From positions 701,001 to 765,000 of the forward strand of contig CP016211.1 in assembly GCA_001931535.1 (NCBI GenBank): DNA of 64,000 nt. The letters run 5' to 3'. Source of the stretch: Minicystis rosea. GTDB taxonomy: Bacteria; Myxococcota_A; Polyangia; Polyangiales; Polyangiaceae. The first letter of the stretch is position 1. Each line of letters begins with the position of its first letter. Made by a program: the position numbers and the translations under genes. Below are positions 1 through 7,168 of the stretch, piece by piece. Below the pieces are notes generated by a model. It saw nothing but the letters and a program-made list of their open reading frames with translations, did not search any database and was not told the DNA's origin.

Positions 1-82
1 GCCCGAGCCTCCGTACCGATCCTCCACCGCGAGCAGCCCGCCCGAAGCACCCGAGGTCGTCGCCACCATCGTCCCCGAGACG

Positions 83-421
83 GTGGATGTCTCCATGATC
101 CACCGCCTCCTCACGGGCGCCGCCTTCGTGTCGTATCTCTCGGTGTGGACCGTCGGCTGGTCGAGCGGACCCTGGCCCGCGCACGTGCTCGCGCTCGATC
201 TCGCGCTCACCGCGCTCGTGCTCGTCGCCGCCTGGAAGGCACGCGCGCGCCTCGCCTTCGCGCCGCTCCTCGCGACCTACGCGCACTTCGTCGTGCAAGC
301 CGGCCTCCTGCCCGCGCCTCGCTCCCTCGTCGAGTGGGGCGCCTCCGCCGTCGGCCTCGGCTTCGTGCTGCTCCTCGCCTCCCTCGCCACGAGCTATCGA
401 CTGCGCGCGACGGCGCGCTGA
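83..421 (+). CDS. Small four-helix membrane protein, 5' end uncertain
   Basis: The 112-residue product is mostly hydrophobic, with four probable membrane helices (about residues 7-22, 34-52, 57-76 and 84-104) separated by short Arg- or Pro-rich loops. I do not recognise a family. The start used is GTG at 83; ATG at 95 is an alternative. The frame stays open to the left edge of the window, and the upstream residues are Pro/Ser/Glu-rich, so this may be the membrane C-terminus of a longer protein that begins outside. A 45-nt hairpin begins 25 bases after the stop. Third codon positions are G/C-rich like the neighbours, which supports real coding. Confidence 0.55.
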   Translation: MDVSMIHRLLTGAAFVSYLSVWTVGWSSGPWPAHVLALDLALTALVLVAAWKARARLAFAPLLATYAHFVVQAGLLPAPRSLVEWGASAVGLGFVLLLASLATSYRLRATAR

Positions 422-445
422 GCACCGAGGTCTTCGTTTGCCGAA

Positions 446-490
446 CGGGCCGGCCGGCTCGCCGACTGGATCGGCGGGCTCGCCGGCCCG
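446..490 (+). terminator. Long GC-rich hairpin, probable terminator
   Basis: The arms CGGGCCGGC (446-454) and GCCGGCCCG (482-490) pair perfectly, and the stem continues inward with one mismatch and two wobbles to a five-base loop (466-470). There is no T tract. It lies 25 bases downstream of the small membrane protein. The rest of 491-729 holds no convincing gene. Confidence 0.5.
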
Positions 491-729
491 GGGAAACGGC
501 GCGCCGGATGGAGAGAGAAGCGCGCCGGCTGGGAGGGGCGGCGAATTTCTTAGGAGATTCCAGGGGCTGCGCGAGGGGTGAGCGCGGCCGCGTCGCGGTG
601 ACGGTTTGCGACGCGGGCCGGCGGGGGAGGGCGCGCGCCAGCGGGAATGAGGGGGCGGCGTAAAGGGTAGGAATTTCGCTGGATTGGCGAACGGGGGGCG
701 CCCGGCGGCCGCGCCCTTCGCGCGCACGC

Positions 730-1173
730 TCAAGGTTCGTTGAGCCGGCGCAGCAGGTTTGCGAGCGTCATGAGCTCGTCGTCGTCGAAGCGGGCGAGGC
801 GATCGGTCAGCTCTGCGCCCTTGTCGGCGAGGACGCGGGCGAGGCGCTGTTCTCCCGCGTGGGTCAGCGCCACGGCGATCGCGCGGCCGTCGTCGGGGTG
901 CGGGCGCTTGGCGACGAGCCCGGCGTCTTCGAGGTTCGAGATCAGCCGGCTGAGGGCGCCCTTGTCCATGTCGAGCTCGGCGGCGAGCTCGGTCGGGCGC
1001 GCGGGGCCGCTCGAACGGAGCGAGCGCGCGACGTGGAACGCCGCCGGTTGAAGCCCGGGCGCGTCCGCGGCGAAGGCCACCGCAGCCCGGTTGGTCACGG
1101 CGCGTGCGCCGGCGATGAGCTTGCCGAGCTCGGTGCCCACCTGCATCACGAGCCGCTTGCGCGCGCGGCTCAC
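730..1173 (-). CDS. MarR-family transcriptional regulator
   Basis: The 147-residue protein has the MarR winged helix-turn-helix at about residues 59-100, with the recognition region PTELAAELDMDKGALSRLI and the wing motif HPDDGR that is diagnostic of the family. MarR proteins are dimeric repressors that usually control an adjacent detoxification or redox gene and their own operon. I chose GTG at 1173 because it overlaps the TGA of the upstream SDR gene in a GTGA junction and has GGGGGA six bases ahead; ATG at 1146 is an alternative. It is co-transcribed with the SDR gene, and the palindromes at 2005-2053 are natural autoregulatory sites. The ligand cannot be predicted. Confidence 0.87.
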   Translation of the reverse strand: MSRARKRLVMQVGTELGKLIAGARAVTNRAAVAFAADAPGLQPAAFHVARSLRSSGPARPTELAAELDMDKGALSRLISNLEDAGLVAKRPHPDDGRAIAVALTHAGEQRLARVLADKGAELTDRLARFDDDELMTLANLLRRLNEP

Positions 1174-2015
1174 GAAAAGTCCCCCAGGCGCGCGACCGCG
1201 GGCAGGCGCGCGGTCTCCGCCCACAGCCGCTCTTGCAACGCGACGTCGGCGACGAGCGAAGTGTCGGCCTTCACGTCGCCTCCATGGGAGAAGTGCGCCC
1301 CGCTCGTGGTGCCGAGATCGGGATCGGCCGCGAGCCGCGTCACGATGCGCGCGCCGGATGCCGGCGAGAATGCGCCCACGGCGCGCAGCACCTTCGCGAG
1401 CGCCGCGAACACGCGGCTCTCGCGCCCGAGGCCGGTGACGTTGAGGCCGGGGCAACAACTGTTCGCGACCACGCCCGTGCCGGCGAGGCGCCGCGCGAGC
1501 GCCTTCGTGAACAGGACGCCGAGGAGCTTCGATTGGGCATAGAGCAGCGACGACGCGCGCGCGCCGAACGGCGTGGTGCGCACCAAATCGTCGGGCAGCG
1601 ACAGCGCGCTCACGCGGCGGTGGGCATCGGACGCGACGTGCACGACGCGCCCCCTCGACGCGCGCAGCTTCGGCAGCAGGGCGTGCGTCAGCACGAACGG
1701 CGCGACGTGGTTGACCGCGACCATGATCGGCAGGCCATCCGCGGTCACGCGTTGGGAGAACGCGTGGAGCCCGGCGTTGTTGATGAGCACGTCGATGCGC
1801 GGCAGCTTCTCCGCGAGCTCCCGCCCCACGCGGGCGACGTCGGCCACGTCGGCGAGATCGGCACGAAACACGGGGCCCACGTCGGGCACGCGGCCCGGAT
1901 CCCTGACCACGGCGACCACCTCGAACCCCCGCTTTGCGAGGGCTTGGGCCGTGGCCGCGCCGATGCCGCCCGAGGCTCCGGTCAGCACGACGGTCTTCCG
2001 CTCGATGGTTGACAT
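1170..2015 (-). CDS. Short-chain dehydrogenase/reductase
   Basis: The 281-residue protein has a classical SDR Rossmann fold: the NAD(P)-binding motif TGASGGIG at residues 12-19, NNAG at 79-82, a catalytic Ser near 129, and the Tyr159-x3-Lys163 pair in YAQSK. The long loop after the active-site Ser and the C-terminal extension resemble the retinol dehydrogenase/WW-oxidoreductase-like branch, but the substrate is unknown. It is the first gene of a two-gene operon with the overlapping MarR regulator. Its ATG sits inside a perfect palindrome and only seven bases after a candidate -10 box, with no Shine-Dalgarno sequence, so the mRNA is probably leaderless. Confidence 0.88.
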   Translation of the reverse strand: MSTIERKTVVLTGASGGIGAATAQALAKRGFEVVAVVRDPGRVPDVGPVFRADLADVADVARVGRELAEKLPRIDVLINNAGLHAFSQRVTADGLPIMVAVNHVAPFVLTHALLPKLRASRGRVVHVASDAHRRVSALSLPDDLVRTTPFGARASSLLYAQSKLLGVLFTKALARRLAGTGVVANSCCPGLNVTGLGRESRVFAALAKVLRAVGAFSPASGARIVTRLAADPDLGTTSGAHFSHGGDVKADTSLVADVALQERLWAETARLPAVARLGDFS

Positions 2016-2026
2016 AAATCAACCAT
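2005..2026 (-). promoter_or_regulatory. Perfect palindrome over the SDR start codon, MarR operator candidate
   Basis: ATGGTTGA at 2005-2012 and TCAACCAT at 2019-2026 form a perfect 8-bp inverted repeat with a six-base spacer. The spacer contains the SDR start codon (2013-2015). The size and symmetry suit a MarR dimer. A binding protein here would block the -10 region and the start codon. Confidence 0.6.
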
Positions 2027-2049
2027 ACGAAGTGGTTGCCCGTTGTCAA
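2022..2049 (-). promoter_or_regulatory. Sigma-70-type promoter of the SDR-marR operon
   Basis: On the minus strand a perfect TTGACA (2049-2044) is followed after 16 bases by TATGGT (2027-2022), which matches TATAAT at four of six positions. The predicted transcription start falls on or next to the A of the SDR ATG at 2015. The -35 box lies in the second palindrome and the -10 box in the first, so repressor occupancy would exclude polymerase. Confidence 0.55.
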
Positions 2050-2053
2050 CGAT
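2032..2053 (-). promoter_or_regulatory. Second, imperfect operator copy
   Basis: This 22-bp stretch keeps the half-sites TGGTTG and TCAAC with the same spacing as the palindrome at 2005-2026, with 14 of 22 identities. The two centres are 27 bp apart. It overlaps the -35 box. Two tandem sites of unequal quality suggest cooperative autorepression. Confidence 0.4.
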
Positions 2054-2333
2054 TGGGCGAGGGCTGCGCGTGGCCGCGCGACCGAGGGGCGGCGAACGGC
2101 CATGGGCGGCTGGGAGCGCTCGTGCTCCTCGACGTTCGAGCACGGACCATGACGTCTCCGTCTGGAAGAAGACGTCTCCTCGCGGCGCCGGGCCGACGCA
2201 CGAGCGCGCCGAGGAGACCGGCTCGGGGGAAAGCGGGCGACGACACGCGGCGGCGGAGAAAAGAGCTTGGCCCATCGACCCTCACCATCGACGGCAATAG
2301 GATCATGACGAGGAACGATCTCCGTACCTCACC
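2054..2333. other. Spacer between divergent genes, no gene seen
   Basis: Open frames here run antisense through each other and show no domain. The only repeated element noticed is GACGTC (2152 and 2173 areas). It holds the upstream regions of the SDR operon and of the CHAT-nSTAND gene. Confidence 0.4.
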
Positions 2334-2349
2334 CATGCACGTGTGCATG
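2334..2349 (+). promoter_or_regulatory. Perfect palindrome just upstream of the CHAT-nSTAND gene
   Basis: CATGCAC and GTGCATG flank a central GT, a perfect 16-bp palindrome ending 10 bases before the ATG at 2360. It occupies the place of the ribosome binding site, which is otherwise weak (GGTGGA), so it could be an operator or a translational hairpin. Confidence 0.4.
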
Positions 2350-2359
2350 CCGGTGGACC

Positions 2360-5300
2360 ATGGATGCGATTGAAAGCGTCCCTCCGCTCGACGTGCTCCT
2401 CGAGCTCGCGAGGGCAGAAGAGGCAAGCGATCCCTTCGCATTTCGCTCCGGTGAGCAAACGTATCTCGTGCGCCGCGACGGCGGCGCCGTCGAGACGGCC
2501 GCGCTGGTCTGGGGTGAAGATCTGTTTGCCGATCTCGACGCCGCCGGCCGAGGCGATCCGGTCGCGCGCCAGCGTGTCGGCGAGCGCGTGAGATCGTTCA
2601 TCGCGCAGGCCGACGGCAATGCGCGCGAGCGACAGATCGACGATGCGTTGAGCCACGGGCGCCGCGTGCACGTGACGCTGCGCGCGTCGGCGGCGGAGCT
2701 CTATCTCCTGCCTTGGGAGCTCATCACGTTCAAGGCCACCGGGCAGCATCTCGGCGAGCTGCCCAATTGTCTCGTTCGCTACGAGTGGCCGGGCACGCGC
2801 ACGGCGACGCCCACGCCCGATCCACCGCCCGAAGGCGGCCGCATCCTCCTCGCCTGGTCGGCTGCAGGAGGCGCCGTCGCCGTGGCCGAGCACGTCGACG
2901 CCATCCGCCGTGCCTCGATGGGAGGTCATTATCCCTTCGATCCCGATCGCGACATCCTCCCTCACGTGTCGCTCACGGGCCTCCACGAAGCGCTGGATGC
3001 GCCGGAACGGCCCGTCTCCGTGCTCCACCTGCTCTGCCACGGAGGCCCCCTGGAGAGCCGAAGCGACGCTTATGGCCTCGTGTGGGACAGCTCGTCGACG
3101 GATGACGGACACACGCTCGTCGACGCGGGCGCGCTGCGCCGGCTCCTGGATCGCTACAAGGGGACGCTCCAGCTCGTCGTGCTCTCGGCCTGCTACGGGG
3201 CGAACACCGGCGCGCCCGGCAATGCCCTCGGCGCCATCGCGCAGGAGATTCATCGCATCGGGATTCCCACCGTCATCGCCTCGCGCTGGCCGCTCACCGT
3301 ACCAGGATCGATATCGCTCACCGACATGCTGTATCGACGCCTGCTCGTCGATCTCACCTCGCTCGAGGACACCTTCCTCTCCGCGCGGGCGCGGCTCGTG
3401 CTCGACGCGCCGAACCCCGATTGGGCCTCTCTCCAGCTCTACGCCCGCGAGGCGGACGGGGCCGATCACCGCCCTGTCGTCTTCCGCCCGTATCGCGGCC
3501 TCGACGCGTTCGGCCCCACGTCCCGCCGGTTCTTCTTCGGGCGCGAGCGCGAGGTCGGCGAGCTCGTGAAGATCCTCGACGAGGGGCCGCGCATGCTCAC
3601 GCTCGTGGGCGCGTCGGGATCGGGGAAGTCGTCGCTCGCCATGGCGGGGCTCGTCCCTGCCGTCGTGGAGGATCAAAAGCTCCGAAAGCCGTTCCAAGCG
3701 GCGATCCTGGTGCCGGGGGCGCACCCGTGCGCGTCGCTGGCGAACGCGCTCGCGTCGCTCGCCGGAGAGGTGGCGCATCCTCTGCCAGAGCAAGACCGAT
3801 TGCGAGAGCAGCCTCGAGCGCTGCGGCAGGCGGCGGATCGCGTGCTCGGCCATCAGCCCGGCGATCCGCAGCTGCTCTTGGTCGTCGACCAGCTCGAAGA
3901 GCTCTTCACCCAAGTCGAGGATCACGCCGACGCCGCGGCCTTCGTGGCCGCCTTGCTCCACGCGGTGACGGAGCCCGGGAGCCGCGTCCATGTGGTGCTC
4001 ACGCTGCGCGCCGACTTCCTGGGTCGTTGCCTCGACTTCGATCGAAACCTGGCGCAATGGGTCAAGACCTCGGCGGTGATCCTGCTCCCCATGAACGAGA
4101 GCGAGATCGTGAAGGCCATCCTGCGGCCTGCCGCGCTCGCTGGTCTGCGCTTCGACGACGGCCTCGTGGATGCGCTGCTCGGCGACGAGCACGAGAGCGG
4201 GACCGCGAGCGACCTGCCGTTGCTCGCGTTCGCGCTGGAGGAGCTGTGGGAGCGGCGGCGAGGCGGCCTCATCCCGTGGTCGGCTTGGGAGGCGATCGGT
4301 GGTTTGAAAGGATCCATCGCGCAGCGCGCCGACGAGGTGCTGGCCGGGTGTCGCGACGACGAGGCGCGCCAGCTCGTGCGTGATCTGTTCAGCCGCCTGG
4401 TGCAGCTCGGGCAGGGCACCGAAGACACACGCTGCCACGCGGAATTGAGCGAGCTCCGGGCGGTGGCGCCGGGCCGCGCCGAGGCCGAGCTCGAGCGCTG
4501 GATCAAGGCCCGCTTGCTCACCGCGGACGAGAGCCACGTCTGGATCGCGCACGAGGCGGTGATCCGCCAATGGTCGACGCTGCGTCGTTGGATCGCGGAG
4601 GATCGCGAGGCCCTGATGGTGCGGCAGGAGATCGGGCGCGCGAGCAGACAATGGGAGGAGTCCGGGAGGAGCGCAGACGAGCTCTGGAGAGGTGCGCGTC
4701 TCGGGCGCGCGGTGGAGCTCTTGGAGGTGCGGCGACTCCGGCTCACGAAGGAAGAGACAGCCTTCCTCGAGGCCGGGAACGCGGCGCGCCGAGCCGAGGT
4801 GGATGCGAAGCAGGCGCAGCACAAGAAGGCTTTGCGCCGATCACGGATCCTCGCGGGGGCCGCGGTGGGCGTTTCGCTGCTGACGGTGGGCGAGGTGGAG
4901 CACGTGCGGCGGAAAGCGCACGCCGCGGACGACGCGTCGCGGGTGGCCAACGCCGCGGAGCTGGTGAGCGCGAATCAGCCCGGCGCCGCGGCGCAACTGC
5001 TGCTCCAGGTCGAGAGCCCCGCGTCGCACGGCTGGGAGCAGGCGGCGTTGGACGTCTTGGGATCGACCGTGTCGGGCGAGACGTTCCGCGGGCACGAAGG
5101 CCCGGTCGCCTCCGTCGCCGTGACGCCGGACGAAAAGCACATCGTGACGGCGTCCTGGGACAAGACCGTGAGGGTGTGGAGCGTGGATGACGCCGACAAG
5201 CGCCCTCCCATCGTGCTCAAAGGGCACGAGGGGCGGCTCCGATCGGCCATGCTGAGCCCCGACGGGCGCCGCATCGTCACGGCCTCCATGGATAAGACCG

Positions 5301-6781
5301 CGAGGATCTGGAACACCGATGGATCCAACGCGGAGGATCCCATCGTCCTCAAAGGGCACGAGGCTCCGCTCTCGTCCGCGAAGTTCAGCCCGGATGGCCG
5401 GCACGTCGTCACGACGTCCTACGATGGGACGGCGAGGATCTGGAACGCCGATGGATCGAACAAGGATGCTCCGATCGTCCTCGATGGGAAGGGCGGCGGC
5501 GTCAATGGGGCCGTCTTCAGCTCCGATGGCAAGCAAGTCGTCACGGTGTCGGACGACGCGCTGGCGAGGGTGTGGAGGGTCGATGGATCCGATAGGCAAC
5601 ATCCCCTCGTGTTGAGAGGGCACAAGGCGCGGATCGATCTCGTCGCGTTCGGCGCGGGCGGGCGCATCGCCACCGCTTCCGCCGACAACACGGCGATCGT
5701 TTGGAAGGCCGATGGATCCGACAGGAACAACCCGGTGGTGCTGCGCGGGCACGGCGCGCACATCACCTGGGTCGCGTTCAGCGACGATGGCCGGCGCATC
5801 GTGACGACGTCCGTCGACAAGACCGCGCGTGTCTGGAAAGCCGACGGCTCCGACAAGGATCACCCCCTCATCCTGAGCGGGCACGAAGAGCGGGTGATGG
5901 GCGCCGTGTTCAGCCCGGATGGGGAGCACGTCGCCACGAGCTCCGAAGACGGCACCGTGCGGGTGTGGAGCATCAACCACACGTACTATGCGCCCATCAT
6001 CCTCCGAGGACACGAGAGCGCCGTCGCGCCCATCGTCTACAGCCCCGATGGCCGGCGAATCGTCACCGGATCTTGGGACAAGACGATGCGTGTCTGGAGC
6101 ATCGATGAATCGAAGAGCGCCGGCGGCGCTGCGTTTCAGCTCGTCCTGCCGAGCCCCGATGGTCACCACACCCTGAGGACGAAGGCCTGGGACGAGCAAG
6201 AGCCGGAGGTCCTGGAGGTGGACGCCTCCCGCGAGGCCCATCACTGGAACCTCGAGGGGCACCGCGCGCGTGTGGGGAGCGCATCGTTCAGCAGCGATGG
6301 CCGGCGGATCGTCACCGGGTCCGACGACAAGACCGCACGTGTCTGGCGCGCGGATGAATCCGGCAAGAAGGAGCCGGTCATCCTCGACGGCCACACGGGA
6401 GACATTCGCAACGTCGCCTTCAGCAAGGATGGCCGGTTCGTCGCCACGGGCTCCGAGGACAACACCGCACGTGTCTGGCGCGCCGACGGCTCCGACAAGA
6501 AGGATCCCGTCGTGCTCCGCGGCCACAGTCATGCGATCTGGTCCGTGGCGTTCAGCCCAGATGGCGAGTACCTCCTCACGGGCTCCGAGGACAAGACCGC
6601 GCGTGTGTGGCGCGCCGACGGATCCAACAAGGATGCTCCTCTCGTTTTGGAGGGACACCAAGGAGAGATCGAGTCGGCCGTGTTCGCCCCGATGGCAAGT
6701 CCATCGCCACGGCATCGTGGGACGGGACCGTGCGCTTGTGGCGCGCCGATGGATCCGACAAGGATCATCCCCTCGTTTTGA
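2360..6781 (+). CDS. CHAT protease-nSTAND NTPase-WD40 protein, C-terminus frameshifted
   Basis: The order of parts is as follows. A CHAT caspase-like domain (about residues 80-375) has its catalytic pair in LLCHGG (His227) and LSACYG (Cys278). An nSTAND1-type NTPase starts at FFFGRERE (about 391-398), with Walker A GASGSGKS at 417-424 and VVDQLEELF near 508-516. A probable membrane helix lies at about 828-844, and WD40 repeats run from about residue 911. STAND proteins are switch ATPases in which the propeller usually senses and the N-terminal enzyme acts, as in antiviral Avs proteins and caspase-like death pathways. Near 6686 one base appears to be missing, so the last residues are out of frame; the true C-terminus continues to 7152. 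With that part restored I count about 14 blades, enough for two seven-bladed propellers. The ATG at 2360 is 10 bases after a perfect palindrome. The C25-like protease gene follows. Confidence 0.85.
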   Translation: MDAIESVPPLDVLLELARAEEASDPFAFRSGEQTYLVRRDGGAVETAALVWGEDLFADLDAAGRGDPVARQRVGERVRSFIAQADGNARERQIDDALSHGRRVHVTLRASAAELYLLPWELITFKATGQHLGELPNCLVRYEWPGTRTATPTPDPPPEGGRILLAWSAAGGAVAVAEHVDAIRRASMGGHYPFDPDRDILPHVSLTGLHEALDAPERPVSVLHLLCHGGPLESRSDAYGLVWDSSSTDDGHTLVDAGALRRLLDRYKGTLQLVVLSACYGANTGAPGNALGAIAQEIHRIGIPTVIASRWPLTVPGSISLTDMLYRRLLVDLTSLEDTFLSARARLVLDAPNPDWASLQLYAREADGADHRPVVFRPYRGLDAFGPTSRRFFFGREREVGELVKILDEGPRMLTLVGASGSGKSSLAMAGLVPAVVEDQKLRKPFQAAILVPGAHPCASLANALASLAGEVAHPLPEQDRLREQPRALRQAADRVLGHQPGDPQLLLVVDQLEELFTQVEDHADAAAFVAALLHAVTEPGSRVHVVLTLRADFLGRCLDFDRNLAQWVKTSAVILLPMNESEIVKAILRPAALAGLRFDDGLVDALLGDEHESGTASDLPLLAFALEELWERRRGGLIPWSAWEAIGGLKGSIAQRADEVLAGCRDDEARQLVRDLFSRLVQLGQGTEDTRCHAELSELRAVAPGRAEAELERWIKARLLTADESHVWIAHEAVIRQWSTLRRWIAEDREALMVRQEIGRASRQWEESGRSADELWRGARLGRAVELLEVRRLRLTKEETAFLEAGNAARRAEVDAKQAQHKKALRRSRILAGAAVGVSLLTVGEVEHVRRKAHAADDASRVANAAELVSANQPGAAAQLLLQVESPASHGWEQAALDVLGSTVSGETFRGHEGPVASVAVTPDEKHIVTASWDKTVRVWSVDDADKRPPIVLKGHEGRLRSAMLSPDGRRIVTASMDKTARIWNTDGSNAEDPIVLKGHEAPLSSAKFSPDGRHVVTTSYDGTARIWNADGSNKDAPIVLDGKGGGVNGAVFSSDGKQVVTVSDDALARVWRVDGSDRQHPLVLRGHKARIDLVAFGAGGRIATASADNTAIVWKADGSDRNNPVVLRGHGAHITWVAFSDDGRRIVTTSVDKTARVWKADGSDKDHPLILSGHEERVMGAVFSPDGEHVATSSEDGTVRVWSINHTYYAPIILRGHESAVAPIVYSPDGRRIVTGSWDKTMRVWSIDESKSAGGAAFQLVLPSPDGHHTLRTKAWDEQEPEVLEVDASREAHHWNLEGHRARVGSASFSSDGRRIVTGSDDKTARVWRADESGKKEPVILDGHTGDIRNVAFSKDGRFVATGSEDNTARVWRADGSDKKDPVVLRGHSHAIWSVAFSPDGEYLLTGSEDKTARVWRADGSNKDAPLVLEGHQGEIESAVFAPMASPSPRHRGTGPCACGAPMDPTRIIPSF

Positions 6782-7152
6782 GAGGCCCCGCAGTGGCCGC
6801 CAGGGTGGTCTCCTACAGCCCCGACGGCGGGCAGGTGATCGCCATCTTCGACGACAAGACGGCGCGGCTGTGGAAAACGGATGGATCCGACAAGAATGAG
6901 CCGCTGACTTTCCGCATCCGTGACGAGACGATCCTCTATGCCGGGTTCGACGAAGCGGGGAAGCACGTGGTCGTCGCGTCCAACGATGGTGTGTTCCACA
7001 CCTGGAGCTTGTCGCCCCACGAGCTCCGGGCGGCGCTCGAGCACGTCACTCCCGATTGTCGCGCGACCGATCTGCGCGTGAGCGTGCTTCCCCGGTCCGA
7101 CACCGATGCTCGCAGGAGCGATTCAGCCTGCGAGGGACGCGCGCACCGATGA
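6687..7152 (+). pseudogene. Out-of-frame C-terminal WD40 blades of the CHAT-nSTAND protein
   Basis: This stretch continues the WD40 series in the next frame (PDGKSIATASWDGTVRLW, then two more blades ending FHTWSL) and stops at 7152, 17 bases before the next gene. It has no start signals and is clearly the natural end of the preceding gene. Adding one C to the C4 run at 6687-6690 joins the frames as VFAPDGKS. It is either a decayed tail or a base-calling artefact. Without it the second propeller lacks about three blades. Confidence 0.8.
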
Positions 7153-7168
7153 GAGGTGTGGAACGCGC

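Noticed and set aside
145..663. 172-residue plus-strand frame overlapping the first gene
   Set aside because: It is Arg/Ala repeat-like and is explained by high GC content; the hydrophobic frame has better codon bias and topology.
2303..4822. Minus-strand open frame of 839 codons
   Set aside because: It is antisense to the CHAT-nSTAND gene, whose CHAT and Walker motifs are unmistakable; it is His/Arg/Glu-rich shadow typical of high-GC DNA.
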